From Chitinophaga varians (GTDB lineage: Bacteria; Bacteroidota; Bacteroidia; Chitinophagales; Chitinophagaceae): a stretch of 64,000 nucleotides of DNA. The stretch covers positions 3,348,001 through 3,412,000 of the forward strand of contig NZ_JABAIA010000001.1 in the NCBI RefSeq assembly GCF_012641275.1. Direction: 5' to 3'. Under the pieces are notes generated by a model that saw only the letters and a program-made list of their open reading frames with translations, was not told where the DNA came from and searched no databases. A program made the translations under genes and the position numbers. This document shows positions 55,044 through 64,000 of this stretch, piece by piece (the stretch's first letter is position 1; each line of letters begins with the position of its first letter).

Positions 55044-55538
55044 ATGGATCTGTTGCTCCCTGCGTTAGGTTTGTTTGCAATTTCATTCGTCATTTTCATC
55101 ATCGTATTCCTGATCCTGAAAAAATTTGCCTGGACTCCGATCCTCGCTACTTTGAAAGAAAGGGAAGGCTCTATCGCAGACTCCATTGCTTCTGCTGAAA
55201 GAGTAAAAGAAGAAATGGCGCAGATGAAAGCTGAGCATGAGCATGTACTGGCTGAAGCTAAAGCTGAAAGAAGCAAAATTCTGAAAGAAGCAAAAGAGGC
55301 GAAAGACGCGATCATCAGTGAAGCGAAAGCGCAGGCACAGGCGGAAGCTAAAAAAATCATCTCTGAAGCTTACACCGCTATCGAAAACCAGAAAATGGCT
55401 GCGTTAACGGATGTGAAAAACCAGGTGGGCAGCCTCGTGGTTGAAGTGGCTGAGAAAGTGCTGAGAAGAGAACTGTCTGATAAATCAGCACAGGAATCTT
55501 ATGTGAAACAACTGGCCGGAGAAATTAAACTGAATTAA
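55044..55538 (+). CDS. atpF: ATP synthase F0 subunit b
   Basis: 164 residues. One N-terminal membrane helix (about 5-25) and a long charged coiled coil (about 40-130, rich in Ala, Glu, Lys: AQMKAEHEHVLAEAKAE) that forms the peripheral stalk. The C-terminal part binds subunit delta. Usual length. Third gene of the operon, with hairpins on both sides. Confidence 0.94.
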   Translation: MDLLLPALGLFAISFVIFIIVFLILKKFAWTPILATLKEREGSIADSIASAERVKEEMAQMKAEHEHVLAEAKAERSKILKEAKEAKDAIISEAKAQAQAEAKKIISEAYTAIENQKMAALTDVKNQVGSLVVEVAEKVLRRELSDKSAQESYVKQLAGEIKLN

Positions 55539-55552
55539 GATATTAACTGTTG

Positions 55553-55574
55553 GCCTCCGGTGATTGCCGGAGGC
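55553..55574 (+). other. Intercistronic hairpin between atpF and atpH
   Basis: Perfect 8-bp GC-rich stem (55553-55560 with 55567-55574), 6-base loop, within the 61-bp gap. No T tract. Confidence 0.6.
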
Positions 55575-55599
55575 TGACGGCTTAAAGTTATAAGCATAT

Positions 55600-56160
55600 A
55601 TGCAGAATCCCCGTTTAGCATCAAGGTATGCGAAATCATTGATTGACCTGGTTCAGGAAAAGGGCCAGCTGGAAGCGGTGCAGAACGACATGCTGTTCCT
55701 GCAGCAACTGGTGAAGTCTAACCGCGATGTGGTGAATTTGCTGAGAAGCCCGATCATCAAGGCCGATAAAAAACAAAAAATCATGGCCGCCATCCTGGAT
55801 GGCCGTGTAAGCGCTACCACGCTGGCTTTTGTCAACCTGCTGATCACCAAGGCGCGTGAATCTTTCCTGCCTGAAATTGCAGTGGAATACACCCGCCAGT
55901 ACAACATCATTAAAAATATCAGTGTAGTGAAGATCACTACAGCGGTAGAGCTGGACAGCGCTACCCTGGACACGATCCGTCAGAAAGTGGCCAGCGAGAT
56001 ACCGCAGCAGGTACAGCTGGAAACTGCCGTGGACGCAGACCTGATCGGTGGTTTTGTGCTCGAAGGCAACGACAAGCTGTTCGATGCTTCCGTAGCACGC
56101 GACCTGCATGATATTAAAAAACAATTCAGTCAGAATATTTACGTATCCGCGATACGCTAA
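55600..56160 (+). CDS. atpH: ATP synthase F1 subunit delta
   Basis: 186 residues. It links the b-subunit stalk to the alpha3beta3 head. The N-terminal six-helix domain starts NPRLASRYAKSLIDLVQEKG; the C-terminal strand-helix part has VDADLIGGFVLEGNDKLFDASVARDL, a family mark split here by the conserved GGF. Fourth gene of the operon. Confidence 0.94.
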   Translation: MQNPRLASRYAKSLIDLVQEKGQLEAVQNDMLFLQQLVKSNRDVVNLLRSPIIKADKKQKIMAAILDGRVSATTLAFVNLLITKARESFLPEIAVEYTRQYNIIKNISVVKITTAVELDSATLDTIRQKVASEIPQQVQLETAVDADLIGGFVLEGNDKLFDASVARDLHDIKKQFSQNIYVSAIR

Positions 56161-56197
56161 ATGAAAACAGCAGCCGCTGCGTACACGCAAAGCTGTT

Positions 56198-56230
56198 GTC
56201 GTTATACTAACTTTTTTAACGACTTTTTTT
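56198..56230 (+). terminator. Terminator-like hairpin with T7 just before atpA
   Basis: 7-bp stem (56198-56204 with 56217-56223), then seven T (56224-56230), ending 12 bp before the atpA ATG. Looks like a weak intrinsic terminator inside the operon. AT-rich stem and T-rich loop suggest only partial stopping. Confidence 0.55.
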
Positions 56231-56242
56231 AAAAGCATAATT

Positions 56243-57820
56243 ATGGTTGATATTAAACCTGATGAAATTTCGGCGATATTACGCCAGCAGTTAAGCAACT
56301 TCAATGCTTCTGCCGATCTCGAAGAGGTAGGTACAGTATTGTCGGTGGGTGACGGTATCGCCCGCATTTACGGTTTGGGAAATGTGCGTTATGGTGAACT
56401 GGTTGAATTTGGCAATGGCGTAAAAGCGATTGCATTGAACCTGGAAGAAGATAACGTAGGTGTGGTATTGATGGGTGAGTCTCAGGATATCAAAGAAGGT
56501 GATAAAGTACGTCGTACCGGCAAAATCGCTTCCATCAACGTGGGCGAAGGTCTGGTAGGCCGTGTGGTAAATACACTGGGCGAACCTATCGATGGTAAAG
56601 GCCCTATCTCCGGTCAGCTGTACGAAATGCCACTGGAACGTAAAGCTCCTGGCGTATTGTTCCGTGAGCCGGTAAAAGAACCGCTGCAGACTGGTATCAA
56701 AGCGATCGACGCGATGATTCCTATCGGCCGTGGCCAGCGTGAGCTGGTGATCGGTGACCGTCAGACTGGTAAAACAGCTATCTGTATCGACACCATCATC
56801 AACCAGAAAGAATTCTATGACGCAGGTAAACCTGTGTTCTGTATATACGTAGCCGTAGGTCAGAAAGCATCTACCGTTGCGGGTGTAATGAAAACCTTAC
56901 AGGAAGCCGGTGCCATGGCTTACACTGTGATCGTTGCTGCTTCTGCATCTGAGCCTGCTCCGCTGCAGTTCTACGCTCCGTTCGCCGGTGCTGCTATCGG
57001 TGAGTTCTTCCGTGACAGCGGCCGTCCTGCCCTGATCGTGTACGATGACCTGTCCAAACAGGCCGTTGCTTACCGTGAGGTGTCCCTGCTGCTGAAACGT
57101 CCTCCCGGCCGTGAGGCTTATCCTGGTGACGTATTCTACCTGCACAGCCGTCTGCTGGAACGTGCAGCGAAAATCATCAACAACGATGAGATCGCTAAAA
57201 ACATGAACGACCTGCCTGAGTCTATCAAACACCTGGTAAAAGGTGGTGGTTCCCTCACTGCATTGCCGATCATCGAAACACAGGCATCTGACGTATCTGC
57301 GTATATCCCTACCAACGTAATCTCCATCACCGATGGTCAGATCTTCCTGGAAGGTAACCTGTTCAACGCCGGTGTACGTCCTGCGATCAACGTAGGTATC
57401 TCTGTAAGCCGTGTGGGTGGTAACGCACAGATCAAATCCATGAAAAAAGTATCCGGTACCCTGAAACTCGACCAGGCACAATACCGCGAAATGGAGGCTT
57501 TCTCCAAATTCGGCGGTGACCTGGACGCTGCTACCAAAGCAGTTATCGACAAAGGTGCCCGTAACGTGGAAATCCTGAAACAAGCTCAGTTCAGCCCACT
57601 GCCAGTTGAAAAACAAGTAGCGATGATCTACCTGGGTACCAACGGCCTGCTGCGCGATGTTCCTGTTAAACAGGTACGTGCGTTTGAAGAAGCCTTCCTG
57701 AACGAAATGCAGGTCCGTCTTGCTGACGTACTGAATGAGTTCAAAAAAGGTAACCTGCCTGAAGATGGTATCAAAAAAATGATCACCCTGGCTAATGAAC
57801 TGAAACCACGGTTCATCTAA
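56243..57820 (+). CDS. atpA: ATP synthase F1 subunit alpha
   Basis: 525 residues. It is the non-catalytic nucleotide-binding head subunit. The P loop GDRQTGKT spans 171-178; [25 protein letters not shown] and the long conserved [20 protein letters not shown] block (split by pattern) confirm it. The start [17 protein letters not shown] is normal. Codon choice is strongly biased as for highly expressed genes. Last atp gene here: a 12-bp hairpin follows 26 bp later and atpG is not next. Confidence 0.97.
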   Translation: MVDIKPDEISAILRQQLSNFNASADLEEVGTVLSVGDGIARIYGLGNVRYGELVEFGNGVKAIALNLEEDNVGVVLMGESQDIKEGDKVRRTGKIASINVGEGLVGRVVNTLGEPIDGKGPISGQLYEMPLERKAPGVLFREPVKEPLQTGIKAIDAMIPIGRGQRELVIGDRQTGKTAICIDTIINQKEFYDAGKPVFCIYVAVGQKASTVAGVMKTLQEAGAMAYTVIVAASASEPAPLQFYAPFAGAAIGEFFRDSGRPALIVYDDLSKQAVAYREVSLLLKRPPGREAYPGDVFYLHSRLLERAAKIINNDEIAKNMNDLPESIKHLVKGGGSLTALPIIETQASDVSAYIPTNVISITDGQIFLEGNLFNAGVRPAINVGISVSRVGGNAQIKSMKKVSGTLKLDQAQYREMEAFSKFGGDLDAATKAVIDKGARNVEILKQAQFSPLPVEKQVAMIYLGTNGLLRDVPVKQVRAFEEAFLNEMQVRLADVLNEFKKGNLPEDGIKKMITLANELKPRFI

Positions 57821-57846
57821 TCAAGCACTTAATCCTTTTTTATAAA

Positions 57847-57882
57847 GAAGCCTCTGCCTGTTATACGGCAGAGGCTTCTTGT
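57847..57882 (+). terminator. Terminator after atpA
   Basis: Perfect 12-bp stem (57847-57858 with 57867-57878), 8-base loop, then TTGTTTT. It marks the end of the atp transcription unit. Confidence 0.85.
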
Positions 57883-58203
57883 TTTATACGTTATCCAATA
57901 CGATTATTTAAAAAATATGATATAAATATTATTTACATATTATTTATTTTCAGTCTGTTACGGATTTTTTTAACGTAGATTTTTTTTATTAATTGAACCG
58001 GCCTTTTTATATTTGGTCACAATCGCAATTAAACTGACCAAGATCGAATTGATGTTTTTACCCCGTTCATAACCTTTACCACCCTTTAGACGATTTATCA
58101 TTTCCGATTTTCTATTTCTGCAAGTGTTACTGGTTGCATGTGAGAAGTCATGACTGTTTGTGTCCCGTCCCGGCCAGAGATACTCCGTCTAAATGTATTG
58201 TCT
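57883..58203. other. AT-rich gap between atpA and the giant surface gene
   Basis: About 320 bp without a gene. It contains a -7 box at 58008 and then an apparent leader of about 185 nt. The left part is extremely AT-rich (tatttaaaaaatatg...). Nothing else recognised. Confidence 0.5.
58008..58015 (+). promoter_or_regulatory. Putative -7 box (TATATTTG) of the giant surface gene
   Basis: TAnnTTTG match, 188 bp before the ATG at 58204. A long leader would be implied. Confidence 0.4.
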
Positions 58204-61200
58204 ATGGATGTATGTCTACGTTTGTTCCTGTGCGTGGTAAAAAGAATGGTCCGTATCCGCCCGGATGCCTGGCACTTCGTATGTGCCTGCCTGTTATTAT
58301 CCCTGACGGCCCGCGCGCAATTTACCATCACCGAAAATTTTAAAAGTAGTTCTACCGGCAACGTTACCCTCGGTGGCGCCGCCAAACTGACTTCCGGCGT
58401 AGACGACCCCGTAGGGCAGGGATGGCTGCGGCTCACAGAAGACGTGGGCAACCAGGTAGGTTATGCCTTCGTCAATGCCGGGTTCCCATCTACACTGGGC
58501 GTACTGATGGACTTTGAATACGTGGCCTGGAGACGTAGTAACCCCAGTCTGGGTGGCGGCGACGGCTTTTCTGTATTTCTGTTCAACGACAACATTACTG
58601 CTTCCACGTTCAGCCTCGGCTCCAGGGGTGGAAGCCTGGGGTATGCACAGTCCACCTCCACCGGCAATACCGGCCTGGCAGGTGGTTACGTAGGCGTAGG
58701 CATCGATGAATATGGTAATTTCGCTAACTGCAGCGAAGGAAAATCAGGCGGCGTATCCACCAACTGCGGCACACTTTACCGTGATTATATCTCGGCCCGT
58801 GGACCAGCGCCCAATTACTCCTACCTTGGCAGCAGTTCAGTGGGCACCTCCCTGGACTATGATGTGGTCACCAGCACACGTCCTACGCCCACACAGTTTT
58901 ACCGCCGCGTGCAAGTGACTATACTGCCTACCGGTACCGGACAATATACCCTCACCGTAAAATCCACTAACGTACAGGGAGGCACGCTGCAAACACTGTT
59001 TGGCCCCATCACCCTCACTTCCCCTCCACCGGCCCGTATGAAACTGGGCTTCGCCGCTTCTACCGGCGGCGCCTATAACCGCCACGAAGTGAGAAACCTG
59101 ATCATCACCACGCCCGGTAATATCCGTATACAGAAACTGGTAGATAAACCCATTGCCAAAGTAGGGGACGCACTCACCTATAAGGTCACTGTTTACAACG
59201 AAACAACTTCTGCGCTCAGCGGACTGCCGTTACAGGACGTGTTTTCTCCGGCCAACGGATTCAATATTTCCAACGTTGCTTTTTCCAATGACGGCTTTGC
59301 AGGTAATACCGCCACCGGCTATACGAACACCAGTTTCTCCAATGCCACGCTGAACATGCAGGCCAGCAGCACCAGCACTTTTACGGTCACGGGTACCGTG
59401 GCTTCCATGCCACCGGGAAAAGTACTGACCAATAAGGTATGGGTGACCCCGTCTGCTACAGGCATCACAGACCCCGACGCGTCGAACGATACCTCCAGCG
59501 TTTCCACCAATATCATAGCGCCCGACCTGGCTATTACCAAAACACATAACGGCAACTTACGTAAAGGGCTAAACGGTAATTATGTACTGACCATTTCCAA
59601 TAACGGCGCCGATGCCAAGCCGGACGTCAGCCAAGTGACAGTGACAGATGTTATTCCCACAGGGCTTACTGTTACCGGAACGCCCACAGGCACCGGCTGG
59701 AGCATTAACATGGCAGGAGCTACGATGACGGCTACACGTCAGGACGTACTGGCGGCCGGCGCTTCCTATCCGCCTATTACCATTCCTGTGAAAGTGTCTG
59801 TAGGCGCGCCTGACAGCATTACCAATACAGCCACGGTGGCAAATGCATTTGAAGCTAATACCGCCAATAATATTGCTACCGATATAGTGGATACCCGGCG
59901 TAATATGGACCTGCAGGTAGTGTCGTCCGTATCTCCGCCCAACAAACAGGGATGTCTGAATACGCCGTACAATATCCAGATCAACATTCGCAACAACGGG
60001 CCTGACTCTGCGGTGAATGGCAAATTCAGTTTCAGCGTACCCACCGCCATCAACAATATTTCCCTGGTAAGCCGCACGATCACCGCAGGTGGCGGTTCTT
60101 TCGGCATTGGCAGCTCCATTCCCAATATCGGATATACCGATTCTGTTACCCTCAGCAGCGGCGCCGCGGCTACGTATGTTTTTTCCGTTGTTGTTACCAC
60201 ACAGGCGCCTGCGGACCTGGCCATCTTCGAAGCCAGCCTGCTGCGCTCAGCTACTGACCTTGACGTGGATGCTTCTGATCCTGCGGTGGCGGTGCCTACC
60301 AACCCTAACCATGAGTGCGATGCTGCGCCATCAGGGGGCGGGTGTAATAATATTCTGCGGGACACCACTTTTGTCCGTAATAAACCTACGACTTCCAATG
60401 CCGGTACTGATCAGGCATTGTGTAGTGTAACGTCTGCCACGCTAAGCGGTAATAACCCGGTTACCGGTACCGGTACCTGGCGACAGTTGACCGGTCCAAA
60501 TACAGCTACCATCGTCAATCCCAACCTGGCCACTACCGGCGTGAACAACCTGGTGACAGGCACCTACACTTTTGAATGGGCGATAAATAATGGTAGTTGC
60601 GCGGCTTCTGCGGACACTATGCAACTCAGGATAGACGCATCGGCCAGTCTTCCGTTGGCAGGGCCGGACCAAAACCTTTGCAGCGTCACTGCCACTACCA
60701 TGGCGGCTACTGCGCCGGTGGTAGGCACCGGCGGCTGGCGCCAGCTCAGCGGCCCCAATACCGCCATCTTTGCCGATACTACCAAAAATAATACGGGTGT
60801 CAGCGGCCTGGTAACCGGTAGTTATGCTTTCGCATGGACTACCCGCAACGGTTCCTGTCCGGCGCTGGCCGATACAGTGATCGTGAATATCAGTGCGCCG
60901 GGACCGGCAGCTAATGCAGGCCCCGACCAGCAGCTGTGTAACGTTACCGGTACTACGCTGGCAGGTAATACGGCTGCACCGGGAACGGGCACCTGGACAC
61001 AGATCGCGGGGCCTAATACGGTGACCGTTGTCAGCCCTAACCAGAATAATACGGCATTGCAGAACATGGTGCCAGGCATTTACCAGCTGGTGTGGACCAT
61101 CCGCAGCGGTGCCTGCGCTACTACGGCCGATACGGTACAAATCACAGTAAACGCAGCACCGACTGTTGCCAATGCCGGTCCGGACCAAACCAAATACAAC

Positions 61201-64000
61201 AACGGCCTCTTTACCATGAGCGCCAATACACCTGTAAATGGTACGGGCAGTTGGGCCGTGATCAGTGGTACCGCTACCGTCACAAGCAACAGCAACCCAA
61301 ATACCAACGTCACGCTGCAACCCAATACCAGCGCCACGCTCACCTGGACGATCACCAACGGCAACTGTCCCGCTTCCGTGGATACGGTGGTGCTCACCTA
61401 CCGGCGCCAGGCCGATCTGAAAATCACCAAATCTGATGCGGGCAATACCTATAAGACCGGCAGTTCGCTCGTATATACGTTAACGGCAGAAAACCTCGGT
61501 CCCTCTGACGTTACCGGCGCCTCTATACAGGACGTGCTGCCAGCATTGATGAGTAACCCGTCATGGACGGCTGTTACCACCGGTGCAGGCGTTTCTTTAA
61601 GTAATACCTCAGGCAATGGGCCTACCATTAACACCACGGCTAACATACCTTTTGCCACAGGCAACAAAGTAGTGATTACTGTCAGAGGCACGGTAGCGTC
61701 AACCGCCAAAGGTGGAGACGTGATGGCTAATACCGGCGTGGTGGCCTCTCCGGCAGACATGCCGGACCCTGACCAGAGCAACAATACTTCTACCGTGACG
61801 GGCACCGTGCCCAACAATCCGCCGGTGGCAGTGAATGATCAATACACTACGCCACGCGATGTGGCGGTAAGCGGTAACGTACTGACAAACGACAGTGACC
61901 CGGAAAACCAGCCGCTAACGGTAACGGCTACACCGGTTACGCCACCGGCGCACGGTCAGGTCGTACAACGTGTCGACGGTACGTTTACCTATACGCCTGC
62001 TCCCGGATTTACCGGTACAGATTCCTATGTGTACCAGGTATGTGACAACCAGGGCGCCTGCGCTACCGCTACGGTGACCATACAGGTAACAGCAGCCGTG
62101 ACAGACCTGGTAGTGGCTAAAACGGCTACGCCGTCCACGGTGGTGGCCGGGCAACCGTTGACCTATACCATTACCATTACCAATAATGGGCCGTCCACTA
62201 TTCAGCCTAATGAAATTATTATAGTGACGGATTCGCTGCCGGCAGGTTTCCTGGGCGCAGTTTTTTCCGCTGCTGAAGGAACATATGATCCTGTTAGTCA
62301 GCAGTGGTCAGGACTGACCATGCCTCCCGGAAAGTCTGTTGTCCTGACTGTTACCGGAAAGGTAGCATCACAATTCAGTGGCAGCAGCCTGCGTAATGTC
62401 GTGTACCTCACGCCGCCCGCCGGAGATGTGGACCCCGGCGTTGACAGCGCATCTGTTGTAACGCCTGTGGGCAGGAGTGTGGAGGTGACTGTAGATAAAA
62501 CAGATAATACGCCGTTATATGTCCCGGGCACAACAACGCAGTATAAGATCACGGTGGTGAACAAAGGACCTTCCGATCTGATGGGCGCTACCTTCCGGGA
62601 CCCGCTTCCCACAGGCATTACCGTTGCCTCATGGACAGCCGTTTCTCCTGACGGAGCACAGCCTGCGATTTCCGGTAACGGGGCTATTGACCAGCCGTTA
62701 AATCTCCCGGCAGGTTCAACTATCGTATATACGTTGACGTTAAACATCCCGGCTAATTTTACCGGCTCATTGGTGAATACGGCCACAGCCGCTATTCCGG
62801 CCGGTTACACAAACATTAACCCTGCGCGTAATACCTCTACCGACACAGATGATCCTGATCCGCAGTACAACATTACCGTATCCAAATCCGGCCCTGCGCA
62901 AGCGGTAGCCGGTGATAGTATTACCTATCAGCTGCAACTTACCAACGCCGGTCCTTCAGACCTGCGTAATGCCGCCGTGGCAGACGTATTACCAGCTGCC
63001 ATACAGAACGCTTCCTGGACAGTTGCCGTACAAGGCAGCGCCACTGTCAGCCAGACTGCCGGTACCGGTAATGTGAATTTCACTGCCAGTATTCCGGCAG
63101 GTAATAACAACAGTGTCCTGGTGACTATCAAAGGACTGATCAACCCTGCCGCTACCGGCAGCTTTACCAATACCGCCACCGTTACACCGTCCGGCAAAAC
63201 ACCGGTATCCTCCAATACTGTTAATACTGTTCTCAACAAGAAGACCGGCCTTACCCTTTCCAAGGCAGGACCGGCATCCGGTACCGTAATAGCCGGAAAT
63301 AGCATCAGTTATCTGATCAGGCTGACCAATGCCGGTCCGTCTGACGCTAATGGTATTATACTACAGGATTTGGTCCCTGTCAATATTCAGAACGTTACGT
63401 GGAACGTAACTGCGCTGGGTGTGGCTTCTGTGGCGTCCGGCGCACCAGTGTCCGGCAGTGGTAATACGGTACGGACCACGGTAAACGTCCCTGCCGGTGC
63501 GGCCAACATCGTACAGGTGCAGGTAAACGGCGTTGTGAATGCCGCCGCTACCGATACGCTGGTAAATACGGCCACAGCAACGTTGACAGGAGTTGATTCC
63601 GCTACTGCCACCAATAAAACAGTTGTGCTGGTACAACCAGGGTTACAGGTACAGAAATCCGGGCCTGCTACCGTTAATGCAGGTACCGCCATCGTGTATA
63701 CGGTGACGGTAGGCAATACTGGTCCTTCTGATGCCGTGAACGCTACTATTACCGACCTCGTTGGGCCTAACTCTATTCGTAATGTCAGCTGGACTGCCGC
63801 CGCTTCCGGTTCGGCTGTTGTCAACAGTGGCGCTACCGGTACGGGTAATAATGTAAGCGTGAATGCGAATATTCCTGCCGGCGGCAACAATGGAATAACC
63901 ATCACTATCACCGGTACTGTGATGAGCAGCGCTACCGGTAATATCGTGAACACCGCCACTGTAACAGTGCCTGGTAAACAGCCGGTGAACTCCAATGAGG
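58204..64000 (+). CDS. Giant secreted surface protein: L-type lectin, DUF11 and Ig-like repeats (partial, runs off the window)
   Basis: At least 1,932 residues, open to the last base. Start ATG 58204 (58246 possible) gives a signal peptide, MVRIRPDAWHFVCACLLL then SLTARA|Q, cut near residue 38. Residues about 39-300 resemble a legume-type (L-type) lectin: GGGDGFSVFLFN, GSLGYAQ and GGYVGVGIDEYGNF. Then DUF11 repeats (starts near 307, 440, 567), four Ig/PKD-like repeats with NAGPDQxLC (near 731, 819, 903, 989), a DUF11 repeat near 1067, a cadherin-like Ig domain near 1208 (PPVAVNDQYTTPRD), and DUF11 repeats near 1300, 1427, 1555, 1682 and 1811 with a period of about 127 residues. It is probably a type IX-secreted adhesin; the sorting signal would lie beyond the window. 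Confidence 0.88.
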   Translation, partial: MDVCLRLFLCVVKRMVRIRPDAWHFVCACLLLSLTARAQFTITENFKSSSTGNVTLGGAAKLTSGVDDPVGQGWLRLTEDVGNQVGYAFVNAGFPSTLGVLMDFEYVAWRRSNPSLGGGDGFSVFLFNDNITASTFSLGSRGGSLGYAQSTSTGNTGLAGGYVGVGIDEYGNFANCSEGKSGGVSTNCGTLYRDYISARGPAPNYSYLGSSSVGTSLDYDVVTSTRPTPTQFYRRVQVTILPTGTGQYTLTVKSTNVQGGTLQTLFGPITLTSPPPARMKLGFAASTGGAYNRHEVRNLIITTPGNIRIQKLVDKPIAKVGDALTYKVTVYNETTSALSGLPLQDVFSPANGFNISNVAFSNDGFAGNTATGYTNTSFSNATLNMQASSTSTFTVTGTVASMPPGKVLTNKVWVTPSATGITDPDASNDTSSVSTNIIAPDLAITKTHNGNLRKGLNGNYVLTISNNGADAKPDVSQVTVTDVIPTGLTVTGTPTGTGWSINMAGATMTATRQDVLAAGASYPPITIPVKVSVGAPDSITNTATVANAFEANTANNIATDIVDTRRNMDLQVVSSVSPPNKQGCLNTPYNIQINIRNNGPDSAVNGKFSFSVPTAINNISLVSRTITAGGGSFGIGSSIPNIGYTDSVTLSSGAAATYVFSVVVTTQAPADLAIFEASLLRSATDLDVDASDPAVAVPTNPNHECDAAPSGGGCNNILRDTTFVRNKPTTSNAGTDQALCSVTSATLSGNNPVTGTGTWRQLTGPNTATIVNPNLATTGVNNLVTGTYTFEWAINNGSCAASADTMQLRIDASASLPLAGPDQNLCSVTATTMAATAPVVGTGGWRQLSGPNTAIFADTTKNNTGVSGLVTGSYAFAWTTRNGSCPALADTVIVNISAPGPAANAGPDQQLCNVTGTTLAGNTAAPGTGTWTQIAGPNTVTVVSPNQNNTALQNMVPGIYQLVWTIRSGACATTADTVQITVNAAPTVANAGPDQTKYNNGLFTMSANTPVNGTGSWAVISGTATVTSNSNPNTNVTLQPNTSATLTWTITNGNCPASVDTVVLTYRRQADLKITKSDAGNTYKTGSSLVYTLTAENLGPSDVTGASIQDVLPALMSNPSWTAVTTGAGVSLSNTSGNGPTINTTANIPFATGNKVVITVRGTVASTAKGGDVMANTGVVASPADMPDPDQSNNTSTVTGTVPNNPPVAVNDQYTTPRDVAVSGNVLTNDSDPENQPLTVTATPVTPPAHGQVVQRVDGTFTYTPAPGFTGTDSYVYQVCDNQGACATATVTIQVTAAVTDLVVAKTATPSTVVAGQPLTYTITITNNGPSTIQPNEIIIVTDSLPAGFLGAVFSAAEGTYDPVSQQWSGLTMPPGKSVVLTVTGKVASQFSGSSLRNVVYLTPPAGDVDPGVDSASVVTPVGRSVEVTVDKTDNTPLYVPGTTTQYKITVVNKGPSDLMGATFRDPLPTGITVASWTAVSPDGAQPAISGNGAIDQPLNLPAGSTIVYTLTLNIPANFTGSLVNTATAAIPAGYTNINPARNTSTDTDDPDPQYNITVSKSGPAQAVAGDSITYQLQLTNAGPSDLRNAAVADVLPAAIQNASWTVAVQGSATVSQTAGTGNVNFTASIPAGNNNSVLVTIKGLINPAATGSFTNTATVTPSGKTPVSSNTVNTVLNKKTGLTLSKAGPASGTVIAGNSISYLIRLTNAGPSDANGIILQDLVPVNIQNVTWNVTALGVASVASGAPVSGSGNTVRTTVNVPAGAANIVQVQVNGVVNAAATDTLVNTATATLTGVDSATATNKTVVLVQPGLQVQKSGPATVNAGTAIVYTVTVGNTGPSDAVNATITDLVGPNSIRNVSWTAAASGSAVVNSGATGTGNNVSVNANIPAGGNNGITITITGTVMSSATGNIVNTATVTVPGKQPVNSNE

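Noticed and set aside
58837..63995. Many minus strand frames (for example 59766-60398, 60442-61320, 62298-62786 and 63387-63995)
   Set aside because: All are antisense shadows of the Thr/Ala/Gly/Asn-rich repeats of the giant surface gene; the plus strand frame is continuous and matches DUF11 and Ig-like patterns throughout.

Overview
The window comes from a Bacteroidota genome, most likely a Chitinophaga-like member of the Chitinophagaceae. The evidence is the gene families present (PorP/SprF of type IX secretion, DUF4293, an N-terminally extended secreted-type AtpB, Bacteroidota-style MlaE/MlaF, DUF11/L-lectin surface protein), a GC content near 50 %, the near absence of Shine-Dalgarno sites, and many copies of the Bacteroidota -7 promoter word TAnnTTTG just upstream of genes. 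It is ordinary chromosome: no tRNA or rRNA gene, insertion sequence, prophage, integrase or CRISPR array was found.

Layout. 0-11.5 kb: secreted M28 peptidase, small membrane protein, RsmI-like methyltransferase with an EI24/CysZ-like protein, PorP/SprF, upp, a YfbK-like VWA protein, anmK, a REP-like inverted repeat pair, adenine deaminase and a LolA-like protein. 11.5-23.5 kb: WYL regulator divergent from an orphan gene, Prx6-type peroxiredoxin, an RNA-modification operon (rlmN, an RsuA/RluB-type synthase with a long repetitive basic N-terminus, an RluA-type synthase), a PcaF/PaaJ-like thiolase, an ECF sigma factor and uvrA. 23.5-39.5 kb: DUF4293 protein, malic enzyme-PTA fusion, a predicted kinase-fold protein, mlaE-mlaF, sucD, a 2007-residue alpha-2-macroglobulin with thioester motif, an FAD oxidoreductase and aspS.

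39.7-44.5 kb is a tight operon of a GH73-type glucosaminidase, two SGNH proteins and an MBOAT acyltransferase. This is the architecture of a polysaccharide or peptidoglycan O-acetylation machine. 44.5-48.8 kb holds an AraC/GyrI-like regulator, an OprO/OprP-type porin and a PhoB/PhoR-like two-component pair. 49-53.2 kb has a secreted protein with a caspase-like His/Cys arrangement and an ABC exporter. 53.4-57.8 kb is atpB-E-F-H-A with hairpins between the cistrons; atpG does not directly follow atpA. From 58.2 kb to the right edge runs one unfinished reading frame of more than 1,930 codons: a giant secreted lectin/DUF11/Ig-like surface protein.

The most noteworthy signals are the O-acetylation operon, the kinase-fold protein at 26.6 kb, the caspase-like protein at 49 kb, the hairpin pattern in the atp operon, the REP-like element at 8.85-9.04 kb, the aspS leader, and three genes whose -7 box lies 4-7 nt from the start codon (candidate leaderless mRNAs). 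All functions are inferred from motifs and remembered family features; no database search was run.
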